DNA of 64,000 nucleotides, from NCBI GenBank assembly GCA_015501595.1, contig JADNRX010000202.1, positions 37,620 through 101,619 of the forward strand, in the 5' to 3' direction. Made by a program: the position numbers and the translations under genes. The stretch is from Hymenopellis radicata. Taxonomy: Eukaryota > Basidiomycota > Agaricomycetes > Agaricales > Physalacriaceae. Below, in pieces: positions 45,880 to 57,763 of this stretch. The number at the start of each line of letters is the position of its first letter. The stretch's first letter is position 1. A model generated the notes under the pieces. That model did not search any database. It was not told where the DNA came from and saw only the letters and a list, made by a program, of their open reading frames with translations.

Positions 45880-46510
45880 GGTGGTAGGTAGCAAGGACGG
45901 TGCGTGTGAATGACAAGCCTGCCGGACCGTTATCATGCCATCAAATCAGGGACTGCAAAGATTAACGCGACTGCACATGCTGGAGGTGTGTATTCATGAT
46001 TGGATTCAAGCCCGGGTAAGTAGGAAGATGGCGAGAAGGAAGCTAGAGAAGATATTCGCCACTACCACTGACGACGCGTGCGATGCAGAAAGATGGAGAC
46101 TCGGAAAACAATAATTGAGTGTCTTGAAGTGGGCCACAGAAAGGCGCGAAGGGGGAACCTAGATTTCGAAACGCTGTTGGGCTGAAGAATGAACAAAAAC
46201 ATAAACACGAATCCAAACAACCTGGCAACAAGTAGAGGTGCGAGCACAGAGGTTAGTGAACGAGACGCACAAGTCCTAATTAGGAATAGGTGCGCCTGTT
46301 AGGTTACGGAGACTTTGACCGTCCGCTGATGGGACGCTTCTTGGAAACGGAGAGGGCGGAAGTACTTAGTTAGAAGGGGTGGCGAGAAACTGCCTACTTA
46401 CGCGCTCCGCATTCCGAGTATAACCCTCGCTCTTACCTAACACGAATATGTCGCGGTACATGCATAAAACCGGGCTTTATCCGGGCCAAACGTTTCGCTG
46501 CATGCACTCG
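45880..46510. other. Intergenic region
   Basis: No supported gene; presumed AKR promoter at its left side. Frames of about 60 codons seen here are not conserved-looking. Confidence 0.4.
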
Positions 46511-46514
46511 TACC

Positions 46515-46800
46515 TGCTGTGAATCAGGTCGAGTACGCGCTCCCCCTTCAATACCAACGTCCCCATTGAGCGTAGAACGAGAGGCTTCACTCGTACCTCG
46601 TACAGGAGAATCTGCGGCACAAAGGAATCGTAGTCAGCGCCTACAATCCGTACAATTAGGAAGCTCGACAAGAAATCAGCCGTTTCCTGATACCTCGTGA
46701 TATTGTGCGTAAGGATCCCAAGATCGTCGGGCTTGCTGCTAAGAACAAAATCACTCCGAACCAACTCATTCTTGGATGGCATCTCGCGCTTGGTGTGGCC
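46515..46800 (+). pseudogene. Relic of a second aldo-keto reductase
   Basis: A plus-strand stretch reads PAVNQVEYALPL at its start, then SYLVQENLRHKGIVVSAYNP followed by an in-frame TAG (about 46651), and further on DPKIVGLAAKNKITPNQLIL and WHLALGVAIHP. These are consecutive motifs of the C-terminal half of AKRs of the xylose-reductase type (NQVELHP; GI..AY.P; IA.K...TPAQ..L.W). The stop and the lack of upstream exons mark it as dead. It lies between the live AKR and the ALDH genes, on the opposite strand. Confidence 0.65.
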
Positions 46801-47116
46801 ATTCATCCCTGGCAGCAGAGATGCGGAGAAGGAGAACTTGCCTGTTCGTCGTCGTCGTCTTGCATGGATTTGAGAGGAGCTTGCTAGATTCCACGAGGAT
46901 GTGAAGCAGATCGTAATGATAGAATAATGAACAAGTACAGGGTGATCACTGTAACATTGTGGGGATGGACGTACGAGCAATACTTACGGTTGGTAGAGGC
47001 GTTTGCGTAGAACTTTGTTTCCGTTTACAGTCAAGGTATCTTTGGCGAATCTGACTGTCTGTTGTTCATAGGGTCTACATTCATAAGAACAATACACTTT
47101 ATGCCGTTCGAACGAA

Positions 47117-49317
47117 TCACAACCTCAACCCAAGGTTGACATGAACCGCTTTCACATGCGTATACCTATGAACCAGAATCAACATCATCTCTCGCTAAAC
47201 GTCAAATGTGAAAGTGCTTACGTATCAAGTGCGTATTCCCCAAGGTCACGACCGACTCCTGATTGCTTGTAGCCTCCAAACGGCATGCCGTTTTCCAGCC
47301 AGTTGTAGTTGTTCACGAACAGACTTCCCGCCTCGAGAGCATGCGCAACCCGAATCGCGCGCGCGTTGTTCTCCGTAAACACAGCAGCTGCCAGGCCGTA
47401 AACGGAGTCGTTGGCAATCTCAATGGCCTCTGAAAGACATTCTCAGCTCCTATCAACCTTGAAGCGAACACGGCTGGCATACCTTCCTCGGTCTTGAACT
47501 TGATTAGAGCAGCAACGGGCCCAAAGATCTCTTCACGGACAGCCTTCATATCATTCGTGCCAGCGAAGATGGTGGGCTGGACGAAATACCCCTTGTCTCC
47601 GAGGCGTTCGCCACCCGTCAAGATAGTCCCTCCCTCCTTCTTGGCTACATCCAGGTAACCGAGAACTCGCTGTATTCACATCAGTTCGCGTAGGAGGTGG
47701 GAGGAAGCGTGGTCGACGTACGTCCAACTGCGTTTGCGACCCCTGAGGTCCATGCTGAGTGGCCAACTCGAATGGATCACCAGCAGTCCCTTCGAAGCTT
47801 TTAGCTGCAGCGATGAAGTGCTCCACAAAGGCGTCGTAGATGCCTTCCTGCACCAGGATCCGGGAACTGGCGCTGCACATTTGGCCTGGGACATGAAACA
47901 CGTCAATCGGGTCGTGCGGGCAGAGAGGAAGGAATGGAGGCCATACCGCCGTTAGGGAAAATGCTTCGGGCCGCCCACTTAACAGCTTGTTCAAGGTCCG
48001 CGTCGTCAAAGATGATATTCGGGCTCTTCCCTCCCAACTCGAGACTGACTGCTTTCAGGTTAGACTTGGCTGATGCTTCTTGGATCCGTCGACCAGTCGC
48101 TGTACTTCCTGTGAAAGCAACTTTCTCGATAACAGGATGTTCGGCGATGGCTTGGCCAACCGTTGGACCTGTGTGTGAGTCAGACGAGACTTCTTCATGA
48201 AGCCAAGTTGTGGCTAACCGTAGCCGTTCACGATGTTTAGGACGCCGGGTGGGAAGCCAGCTTCGATGACAATTGCAGCAAGTTTCTGGGCGGTAAGAGG
48301 GGTGACTTCCGAGGGCTACAGCTACCTTGAGAACGAGAACAATTTTCAGAGTAGGCTGACGACGTACTTTGAGGACAATTGTGTTTCCGGTCGCGAGAGC
48401 AGGTCCTATTTTCCAGGAAACCATGCTCTGCATGAATTGAGTCTTCGATTCCCGCACTGTTCACTGAGAAGACTTACCAATGGGAAGTTCCATGGCACAA
48501 TTTGGCCCTGTAAAGACACTTCTTGACAAATGAACAAATCACGGTGAGGGTGTACTTACGACGACGCCGTAAGGCTCGTGCCTTGTATATGCCAATTTGA
48601 GTTCGGAGGCCTGCGCGCCCCACTCAGTTGGCGCATAGCCGACTCGGGGAATGCAAGGGAATGCGTACCTCGATAGTCTTGCCTTGGATCTTGTCCGCAA
48701 ATCCTGCATAGTATCGGAGACTCGTAATCGTTGAGTTCATGTCAAACGCTTTAGAGACGGTGAATGGCCTTCCTATCAAGAAGATCATAGGTAATGTTAG
48801 ATCGGGTACCAAGGCAAGCATAGAGGAATTTACCCGTATTGAGGGATTCTAGTGCAGCGAACTCATCGATATCCCGTTCAATGAGATCCGCGAGCTTCGA
48901 CAACAATCGTCCACGCTGGGCTCCGGGTACTTTAAGTCCCCAAGAGGTTTTGTATGCCTGGGAGACATGGGTTGTGGTACATAAGGTCGCGAGAGTGACC
49001 GACCTTCTTAGCTGCAGCGACAGCGATATCGACGTCGTCTTTGCTCCCAGCAGCGACAGATGTTATCACTTTACCGGTAGCTGGACAGGTATCGGTTAGC
49101 AGTGCGCGAGGGAAAGTCAAGTGAGGCAGACCTGGGTTATAAACACTGAGGACGAAGCATTACTACGGAATGTTGAAGACAAAGACAAAGATACGCACTC
49201 AATAGCGTCTCCTTTGACAGCATCGACGAATTGTCCATTGATGAACAATCCAGTGTTGATGGAAACAGTTCCTTTGTATGCGGGCGTATCGAGGGTTTGG
49301 GTGTAAGTACGGGGCAT
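47117..49317 (-). CDS. Aldehyde dehydrogenase (NAD(P)+-dependent)
   Basis: Oxidises aldehydes to acids; soluble, ALDH superfamily. Start at ATG 49317 ([14 protein letters not shown]), then [22 protein letters not shown], a proton-relay/cofactor block [30 protein letters not shown] (Rossmann Gly loop), general base Glu in [12 protein letters not shown] and catalytic Cys in [24 protein letters not shown] and [20 protein letters not shown] close the domain; the stop is at 47117. About ten exons with short introns; splice joins were read by conserved motif continuity, not all phased. About 500 residues, the usual length. No signal peptide. Same strand as the AKR and the epimerase gene downstream and upstream. 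Confidence 0.85.
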
Positions 49318-50579
49318 GTTGAGAAGGCTGAACAATGCTGTAAGCTTTTTCCCAGCTTATATATATGGTCATCGATAAAGCCGTATACGCAAGCACTTGG
49401 CCACCGGCTCGGGCAAGTGACCGTTCTGACATAACGGGTCTCGGCCTATCCTTTCACTTCACGGACTCTTTGGAAAAACGGGCTCAGTGAGTAACGTTAA
49501 TCGCAGACCTAGCGATGCCATCAAGCTGTATGTGTATGGTAGGTAGGCCGTTCAAGCGGACATGTGACGCAGAACACGTACAATGAAGATCGCTTGACTC
49601 TACTTATCAGAGAAGGTCCGTCTTTGTATGTCAGTCGGATGATCTCGCACGCTTGCTGGGAAAGTTAAGCGAAGCGCTTCCAAACAAGTTCCAGAACAAC
49701 GCTCGAGGCTTCTATCCGGATTACGATTCGGCCTTCGATGTATGGATTGCCGCGGGGCGGCGCGGGGAGGGAGGGAAAAGAAACCAGCCTCGCATCCGGA
49801 AGAAACGACTCGGACAGCCTTCATGATTTCAGAGTTGTCAGGCAGGACTTTGAACACGTACAAAGTGTGCGTTGACATACGGCGTTGCCGAAGCCAATGC
49901 ATGCCTCACGCCACCCCTCTCCAAGAGTTGCGAAGAGTCATCTTCTTCATCGCTTCTTCCACGTGGCTGCGCTTTACCCCACGCCCCAGACAAACAACCA
50001 CCAAACAAACCTGATCTCACTCTCAAACATTGCGGTGAGGTTCATCGTGCGACGGGTAGCGAGTCTACTATCGTTCTGCAATCCGCTGTCACCTACTTAT
50101 CCCCATTTCTCTTTTCCCCATGTCGTCCCATTAGTACATTTCGCTAGATTTCGCTTGCTCTGCTACTGTAGACTGTATCCACGTCTGGTTTGAAACCTGT
50201 TATTACTGTCATTGACTATATACCTACTCAGTTCGACAAATGTGCTGCGGGTGAAGGAATGTCTGAGTTATTAAGTTTAAAGATGGAGTATATCCAAAGG
50301 ACGAATCAAAAGTGACAACCAAGAAGACAGCACACTGATCGACAGGTGTACAAGCGGCAGTGGCACCACTACAGCTTAGGCACTATGCTCTCGAGAAGTC
50401 TGGAAGTGTTCTGGGTCAATTCCTTGAGCGCCTTGAGACCCGCACAAACGTTAAGCAAGAACTAGAATACAACATCCCTGTAAGCAGAAGCAGTGAAGAC
50501 TCGACCTGACAAACACTTCTATCTTGAAGTTACAGATCTGATGATTTGAAGGTATTAATACTAGCGACATAGCGTACAT
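49318..50579. other. Gene-free stretch between ALDH and the epimerase gene
   Basis: Holds the ALDH promoter and the 3' UTR of the epimerase. Open frames up to 100 codons exist on both strands at 49600-50190 but none has recognisable motifs or a plausible exon structure. A CCGCGGGGCGGCGCGGGGAG GC-rich patch lies at about 49752. Confidence 0.45.
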
Positions 50580-51804
50580 TCATGCGATACCAGCCGCAAG
50601 ATCCTTCTTGAACTGTTCCACAATCGGCACCATCCCTCCCACATCAACAACAAACCCAAGACTTAACGGGTACGTGTTGTCAAACTTGGAAGGCCACGAA
50701 GACACAATCCGACGGTTAATAGGGTCGTCCTTGAAACTCACGAGCTTCAGAGCCTCCTTCCCAGCAACCTTCTCCAAAGCCTCGAGCTCCTCCCTAACGG
50801 TCGCAGTGAAACCCGGTAGACACACGACACGCGTGTGCTTGAGGAACTTCTCAGCGGGAACGTGCTTCACTTGTACAAAGTTCTTGATCGTGGTTTCGGG
50901 ACTTGCTAACCAAGAAGCGAGCTGGAGTTCGGGTGAATCGATAGAGTCGCCGACGGGGCAAAGCGCTTCGACGCCCTTTAATGGTTCACGGATGATTCCT
51001 AGACTCCGTTGTTAGGACGTCGAAGTCATACAGAGCAGATGGACGAACCAGAGATGAAGGCTGATGTTGCTGCAGAAGGAACGCCGGGGCGGACAACGAT
51101 GGTAGGTAGACGGATGATTCGACCGTCGATGAAACCGCGACGCGAGAATTCGTTCACCATCAGCTCCGATGTCAGTTTTCCCATTCCGTACGCGCCCTCG
51201 GGCGTGGCGATAGTATCAGGAGTGACCACTTCAGGCTGAAGATCTTTCTGAGTCGCCGTGGAGTACCAAGTAAATGATGCTTACAAGAGGGCCACCGTAC
51301 ACAGCTAAGGACGAGGTGAAGATGAACTTTATGGGAGCGGAGAGGTTGGCGCCGTATTTGCGTGTGGCTTGGAGCATCATGCGTATTGAGTCGATGTTGA
51401 CCTATCACGCCCATCAGTGCACGAATCAAAAGGACGCCCAACGACTCTCTACCTTGAGCCCAAGTTCAAAGTTGTCTTCCGATCCCCGAGACATGATGCC
51501 ATGTAAACAATACACGGTATCGGGAACTCCGATTTCAGTGTTGAAGAGTTTGTCGATCTCATCAGGATTTGTTAGATCGGCTTTGATAGTAGCAGCCTTT
51601 GCGCCTTTCGGTGTCTTGGGCTCCACGATGTCAGCAAGGATGAAGCTAACATCAGGCGTTCTCGGATCGGCGATGATTGCGGAGGAAAGCTACAACCAGT
51701 CCGACTTCAGGGCAAAGGCATAAATAGAAGCGGAATGCACTCACGAGACCGCCCAACCACCCCGCGGCACCAGTAATGAGGACAACATTCTTCGTAGGAG
51801 ACAT
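50580..51804 (-). CDS. NAD-dependent epimerase/dehydratase, D-erythronate dehydrogenase (DenD)-like
   Basis: Extended-SDR enzyme. Exons phased: 51745-51804, 51453-51689, 51285-51401, then from 51235 with one further intron (about 51004-51052) to the stop at 50580. Exon 1 carries the Gly-rich NAD loop (VLITGAAGWLGGL). VYCLHGIMSRGSEDNFELGL, the FTSSLAVYGG strand with catalytic Ser, and YGMGKLTSELMV with the YxxxK pair follow; IIRLPTIVVRPGVP is the substrate-side block. These features, especially HGIMSRGSEDNFE-type and RLPTIVVRPG, are those of the DenD family that oxidises D-erythronate at C4 in bacteria. The substrate in fungi is unproven. It is divergent from an RpiB-like gene 249 bp away. Confidence 0.75.
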
Positions 51805-52052
51805 GATGAGAGTTGAAAAACTGGTAGTCAAGAAAATCGACGTCGACAATGTTTCCCTTTCCCCTTTATATGGACGCGTGTGGAGACTCAAGAGGTAAAC
51901 TGCCTATGAATGCATCCGGGGTTGGGGAACAAAGTAGACCGCATAGTCCCGATCGGATACATATGTATCCGAGGCGGCGGCGGAATGCGCCCTTTTATAC
52001 AGCTGTGCCCAGGCTGTGCCTTGGGAAGCGTATTAGTTGACTTGTCCAGAAC
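51805..52052. promoter_or_regulatory. Shared divergent promoter of the epimerase and RpiB-like genes
   Basis: 248 bp separate the two divergent start codons. TATATGG (about 51867) and TTTTATAC (about 51992) are TATA-like candidates for the two directions, and GATACATATGTATC-type dyad (about 51955-51970) is a near-perfect palindrome. No binding-site assignment is made. Confidence 0.4.
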
Positions 52053-52672
52053 ATGGCTCAATCCGCACCTGTGAAATGGCGAATCGTTGTGGGCTGCGAT
52101 GTAGGTTCCTCTGATTCATCCAAACGAGGATTAACGAGTGTGCATTAGGATGCTGGTATCCAGTACAAGAACATCCTGAAGGCTGATCTCGAAAAAGACC
52201 CAAGGGTATTGGAGGTTATCGATGTTGGTGTTGGGGCAGATGAAAAGACGGCATATCCACATGTCGCTGTGGCGGCTGCAAAGAAGGTGGCAGCGGGTGA
52301 AGCGAACCGGGCACTCTTGATTTGCGGAACTGGGCTCGGTACGTCCATACGTTAATCTTGTTCCTCGAGCTCAAAGACCCTCCAGGAGTTGCGATTTCTG
52401 CCAATAAGGTGGCTGGCGTTAGAGCTGTGACGGCTCACGATAGTTTCTCTGTGGGTGAGTTAGATTAACAAATCTATGCCTCGCCATTCTCACAAGGAAT
52501 TAGAGCGCGCCATCTTGAGCAACAATGCACAGGTATTATGCATGGGCCAACGCGTCATTGGATAGAACTTGCCCGCCGGTTAGCGAAAGAATGGCTCGGC
52601 TACGTTTTTGACACGACTTCAGCTTCTGCAGCCAAGGTCGACGCGATTTCCCAGTACGAATGTGGCTGCTAG
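52053..52672 (+). pseudogene. RpiB/LacAB-family sugar-phosphate isomerase, frameshifted
   Basis: Exons 52053-52100, 52149-52338, 52386-52454 and from 52504. The product matches ribose-5-phosphate isomerase B and tetrose-phosphate isomerases: [28 protein letters not shown] with the catalytic Cys, VAISANKVAGVRAVTAHDSF, and [15 protein letters not shown]. After VIG the frame meets TAG (52563-52565); the expected continuation [17 protein letters not shown] is present in the next frame up to TAG at 52670. A single missing base at about 52561 therefore removes about 36 C-terminal residues that pack in the dimer. It is either a real inactivating deletion or an assembly error. Paired divergently with a DenD-like dehydrogenase. 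Confidence 0.75.
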
Positions 52673-53404
52673 GATGGATAGGATAGGCTGGGGATAAGTA
52701 AAGTTAGCGCGCGTCTTTCGGGCATTCGCTTTGCAAACCAGTTGCAAACAGAACGCCGAGTGGATGCGTGCCAGTGGTGTTCTTCCTGGACCAGTTATAC
52801 AGAGAGGACGCCATCTGCAAGATGGTCGAACATTTTCCTTCTTCAAGGGTGACGAATATATGAGAATTGGCGCAGCTCATAAGGTTTAACCTGCGTACGT
52901 GACTGCAGTGAGTTGTTGAGCAGATCTAGAGTCTGGCAGAGTCAAGCTTGGCAAAAGCTGCACAGCCACTGATGGCGCAATTTCGTTTTACTCCTCACCG
53001 TCATGTCTATTCTCCAATTCACACCGGCAGAGAGTCTAGTTCTCTCCTGCGGTCACCTCGAATACTTGGACGGTCTAGAAACTGTAAATCACCGAGGCGC
53101 CAACCCCAAACTGGAAGAAAATCCGAGAATGACTCAAATATTGCGGACCCACGTGCAATCCGTCGCGTATTCCCCTAAAGAGTCGTTTAGGATTGAGTTG
53201 TGGGGCGGTCTGGGCGCTACGGAGTTCGCTTTACTCGAGCTCAGCCGTGATCAAACTTGGACGTGCATTCAATCCGATGTCTCTGGACATACTCGGACTC
53301 GGCTGATGCGAAGGTTGCAGACGAACGCCTGCTTCTCCGCCCGCGAGGGTGCATTATTTAAACAACAGTAAGAAGAAGGCCGAATACCATCCCCCATCGA
53401 CGAC
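52673..53404. other. Intergenic region upstream of the GMC gene
   Basis: An open frame of 122 codons (53003-53371, plus) lacks recognisable motifs and ends 34 bp before the GMC start; I regard it as chance. TTATTTAA near 53352 is a TATA-like candidate about 50 bp before the ATG at 53405. Confidence 0.4.
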
Positions 53405-55886
53405 ATGGTTCGCTTCTCCCAAAGTGTCTCTCGCCTCAGTGCTCTGGGTCTGCTTTTCGCGACTGCATCGGCTTACGAGGCTGCGCGTCAGTTTTTTCAA
53501 TTGCTTTTTATTTATGAATTTCACCTGAAACAAAACCGCCACAGAGTCACCCACTAGTGGCCCCGACTTTGCCTCCACTGGGTTCGATTTTCTCGTCGTC
53601 GGTGGAGGCACGAGTGGACTAGTCGTCGCGAACCGTCTTTCTGAGAACCCGGACGTGACCGTTGGTATTATCGAGGCTGGTACTTACCGCCCCGGTGACT
53701 CCCTCATCCTCACCCCCGGTGCTACCGGTCCCGCTGTGCTTGGTACCGAGTCTGGCACGGGCTCCCAGCTCCAGGGAAATGCTTCGTACGATTGGATGTT
53801 CAACACTGAGGTAATTGTATCGTCTGTGCGCTTCTTGATTGTATTAACGATGCTTGTAGCCGCAAACTGGATTGGACGGTGCTATCGTCCGTTACCCGAG
53901 TGGAAGGGTCCTTGGCGGATCTAGTGCCATTAACACTATGGTAAACATCACGAGTTTCTATCATCACCTCCCTCCTTACACTCATCCTTTTAGATTTGGA
54001 TTCGTGCCTCTGCTAGCGAATATGATCTTTGGGGTAACGACTTTGGCAACGGTGACGAGTGGACTTGGGATGGACTCCTCCCATACTTCATGAAGAGCGA
54101 AACTTGGACCCCACCACCTCTCATCCTCCCTGGTCAAGAATACTCTGCCGAGCTCGCGAGCGTGCATGGAACTTCCGGTTACATCAACTCTAGCTACGAC
54201 AACTGGGACTCCGCCATCGAGGTTCCCATCGTGCAAAGTGCTAACGCTCTTGGTGTCTTCACCACCTCCAACCCTGTACGTGCTTACATGCCGCCCGCCA
54301 TGCCATTATCTAACACTTGCTACAGGATGGTGGAAACGGCACTGGAATTCAATATACTTCTCGTGTTGTCAACCCGATCACTGGAGAGCGTTCCTATGCT
54401 GCCAACGCGTATTATGAGCCGTTCGCCGACCGCCCGAACTTGAAGCTCATTTCGGAGGCCACCGTTACCAGGGTTTTGTTTAACACTGATGCGCCTGAGC
54501 CCATTGCCACTGGTGTCGAATTCATCTGGGGCGGCGAGACTTACACCGTCAATGCCAACTTGGAGGTCATCCTGGCTGCTGGTTAGTTTCTTACTTACAT
54601 CTAGCCCGGGTTTTTATTCAAGGTCTGAACTTTGATTAGGTGCTATCCTTACCCCCAAGCTTCTCGAATTGTCCGGGGTCGGAAACGCTACTCTCTTGGA
54701 AAGTTTTGGTATCGACGTTGTTCTTGACTCTCCCTTCGTTGGAGAGAACTTCCACGTAAGTATATATTCCTTTTTATTTCTCAGTTCTAAATGAATTTCC
54801 TTTCCTAGGACCACTGTGTGACCTACTCCGACTTCCAGCTCAAGGAAGGCTACACCACCCTCGACTGGCTTACCTTTAACACCACCTTCGCTACCGCCGC
54901 CGCCGATGAATAGTACGGCTTCCTTCCTTTCTCTAGGTCCTTCGTCTGACCCCTCCCCTAGCGCCACAAACCGCACTGGCCCTCTCTCATACACCAACGC
55001 TGTCAATGGTCCTACATCTATTCACAGCTTCGCTTCTGATGAGGACTATGAGACCATCATGGCGTCCATTCAGGAGTACATCGACACCACGACGCCGAAG
55101 AGCGGTCTCCACGCTGCCCAGATCGCGGCTACCAAGACCATGGCCGAGGAAGGCAAAGTCGCTTGGGTGCAGTACGTTGTTGTGCCCCAGGGTGGTATTG
55201 GGTCCGTCGCCAAGGGTAAGTTCAAGTTCGCTTTTGGAGTGGATAAAGCTGACGTTGTGTAGCGAACACATCGTATGCGACTAGTGTCGTCATCTTGACG
55301 CACCCATTGTCGCGGGGTCACACCCACATCAAGAGCACGAACATCTCCGAGGCGCCCACCATTGATCCTATGTTTGCGCAAAACGATGTTGGTGAGTAAT
55401 CAGCAGATGTCCTGGCAAGGTACTCATGATGAACAGACACCAACGTCCTTGCCTCTGGCTCCAAGTTCATCCGGGAGATGATGCAAGGCTCTGGTATTGT
55501 CGAGGCTCTGTCCCTCCCGGCCAACGAGACTATGACCAACGAAGACTGGATAGCACATGTCCGCTCGCACATGGGTGTACGTTGTCTTTCGTATTTGCTC
55601 CCAAGACCTGACTTGAGTCTTCATGTAGTCCACTGCTCATTACCTTGGCACCACCGCCATGGCACCACAGGAGATGGGAGGTGTCGTCTCAAACTCACTT
55701 AAGGTGTACGGTCTCGCGAACGTCCGCGTTGTTGATGCGGGTGTCTTCCCCTTCATGTTGTCCGTCGCTATTTTGCAATCTGTATATGCCGTCGCCGAGA
55801 AGGTTCGTTTGCCCCTCTTCTTCTGGCTTCATGATCTAAATGTTCTGTAGGCCGCCGACATCATCAAGAGGGACTACGGCTTCTAA
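53405..55886 (+). CDS. Secreted GMC oxidoreductase (aryl-alcohol oxidase/dehydrogenase-like)
   Basis: FAD-dependent glucose-methanol-choline oxidoreductase. A signal peptide is visible ([20 protein letters not shown], then ASA). Exon 2 holds the FAD-binding loop [31 protein letters not shown] is PROSITE GMC signature 1 and [15 protein letters not shown] is GMC signature 2. The C-terminal domain has [10 protein letters not shown], where the first catalytic His lies, and [16 protein letters not shown]. The residue that aligns with the second catalytic His/Asn of the family (in PFxxxAHxxxxxY of aryl-alcohol oxidase) is Ala here: [14 protein letters not shown]. About ten exons; introns with donors GTCAGT (53486), GTACGG (54915), GTAAGT (55217) and GTGAGT (55392) were phased. 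About 600 residues. Likely secreted; substrate unknown. Confidence 0.8.
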
Positions 55887-56265
55887 ATTATTTCTTCTGA
55901 TTTGGGCAGTGTAAAATATTGAATAGAGGCTGTATGTAGCCTGAACTTTTCCAGATACTCTATCCATTTAATCGCTACATGTATAGTACTGTGTACTACG
56001 TGACGTTTTTGCTTTCAAACCATGTAGCGTTCCCCCATAGACACAAATAATAAAAGATTTCTCATCGCAATAACTGGATCTACACGGCGCGAGTGAGTTG
56101 AAAACCACAGAAATACTGGGTGACCTCTGAATGGCGACTGTAAGAAAGCGTACCACAACCATTAGATAATGAAAGGCTACCTAGCAAGGAACGGCCGTAA
56201 CGTGGGTCCAAAGCTTCCCGCGACGCCCATTGGATGTCTTGTACTCCGTTATCACCGCCACGCCC

Positions 56266-57163
56266 TCACGCTTTCATCGCTGAGTTGGTGAAGTGCGACA
56301 CGGAAAGAAAAACATCCAATAGTGCGGGTACAACAAACGGCGCGCGGCATTCCCTTCGAATGTCACTTATGATGGCATCGGATTTCTCTCTCTTCTGGCG
56401 CTCGGAGGCGAGTTCTGTCTGTAATAAGCGCACTTGAGTGCGTGCCGCTATAAACAGTTTCAGCAGGACACCGAGAACCAACATGGTACGTACCAATCTC
56501 AGACGGCGCCATATCTATTGTCGGGACGTCCAAGGCAGCGGCCTCGCTCAGCTGCTCGGAAAGCTCCTTTTCGAGCATGGTAAACTCTATAACGCGTTTT
56601 CGGACATCGAGTAATTCATTTTGGATACGGGATCGAGTCTTATCTTCGAGTGGAGGTCCAAAACGCGTGACAGCTTGTCTCTTTGAAGGTAAATCGAAGG
56701 TGGATGTATGTTTGCGCTTCATAGGCTAAATGATTTCAGTTGGTTAGAGACAATCAGGCGAGACTAGCATAGATAATGGCTCACCAAGGAAGTGTTGTCA
56801 TCGTCCGAAAAGAGTTCCTGACAGTATGAGATTAACTAAAAGTACAGACTCATATCCGAAGATGGGACATACCATCGCGGGCATTTCTCTGATACTACGC
56901 CTTCGTGCTGGTGCGTCGTTCTTCAAACGAAGGCTGTTCGAGGGACCTCGTATCCCTGAAAGGGGATTCAAGGTTGGAGCCAGCGATGGTTCCGTCACTT
57001 CCTGTTTGATGCGTACGGGCTGTGCGAAGAAACTGCGAAAGTCGATTGATTTCTGAACAGGTTCGATGTTCCGCAGAAAATCAGGTTCTGTTTCACCACG
57101 TCTAATCAAAGTTCACTTGTTAAATTCATTGTTTCGGGGAGACGTAACACACTCTTCTGTCAT
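56266..57163 (-). CDS. Hypothetical coiled-coil protein
   Basis: Exons fit from ATG 57163 (MTEE), across introns with donors GTGTGT, GTATGT, GTGAGC and GTACGT, to the stop at 56266. The product has a basic/Pro-rich N-terminal half (PVRIKQEVTEPSLAP, DAPARRRSIREMPAM), a short acidic link (ELFSDDDNTSL), a bipartite-looking basic run (MKRKHTSTFDLPSKRQ), and a heptad-rich region from RIQNELLDVRKRVIEF to LLQTELASERQKREK. This layout suggests a nuclear coiled-coil protein. About 240 residues. I do not recognise the family. Confidence 0.5.
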
Positions 57164-57313
57164 GCTGGTCGATAAGCTTTGAGAACGCGTCAATGCGAGC
57201 GCACGGCCACACTGAGGAGCATACGGCTTACATCGACCGTCGCTTCAGATCACAGTCCGTTAAGTTGCTCCACACGGCAGTCCCAGGTGAGGCGGCTTTA
57301 ACACCTCGAATTT

Positions 57314-57763
57314 TCACTTCAAGCAGTCGGTAGACCATCTGTCAAGATGAAATTTAAAATAGTCATGCCAAGCACGATAAAACCAACGTACACCGTTCTT
57401 AACCTGCGGAGACCACCAAAATTTTACAACACCAGGAGAAGGCACATATATATTTGTCCTCTTGGGTTTAGCAGATGTCATTCCCAAAGCGCTTAGGTCT
57501 TCCTCGAGGACGTTGATCGCTTTGGAATGTAACCTTTCTCCAGGTTGGGTGGGCGAGAAGAGGTTCACTTTCGATCCGAAATACGTGAATGTGACAGTCA
57601 ACAATAGGTCAGCAGGACCCTCGACGGGCGCCAGCGCTGGGTTCCACGTAGCAGAATATTTTCGCTTTTCGAATGCCATAGCGTTCGTGAGCGCCAGAAG
57701 AAGGAGGTGCAGTTTGTAGCGGTGGTTGCTAAGTAGCAAACGTGGAGAATCACGGAGCTTCAT
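57314..57763 (-). CDS. Hypothetical protein, 149 residues
   Basis: Single open frame from ATG 57763 to 57314. The N-terminus has a hydrophobic stretch (KLHLLLLALTNAMA) that could be a signal anchor; the rest is rich in aromatic residues (KFWWSPQ, RWFYRAWHDYF). A second ATG at about 57679 (MAFEKRKYSATW) would drop the hydrophobic part. No motif recognised. Further exons may exist upstream toward 57850. Confidence 0.35.
   Translation of the reverse strand: MKLRDSPRLLLSNHRYKLHLLLLALTNAMAFEKRKYSATWNPALAPVEGPADLLLTVTFTYFGSKVNLFSPTQPGERLHSKAINVLEEDLSALGMTSAKPKRTNIYVPSPGVVKFWWSPQVKNGVRWFYRAWHDYFKFHLDRWSTDCLK

Noticed and set aside
53003..53371. 122-codon open frame upstream of the GMC gene
   Set aside because: No motif and no exon context; it lies in the expected promoter and 5' UTR.
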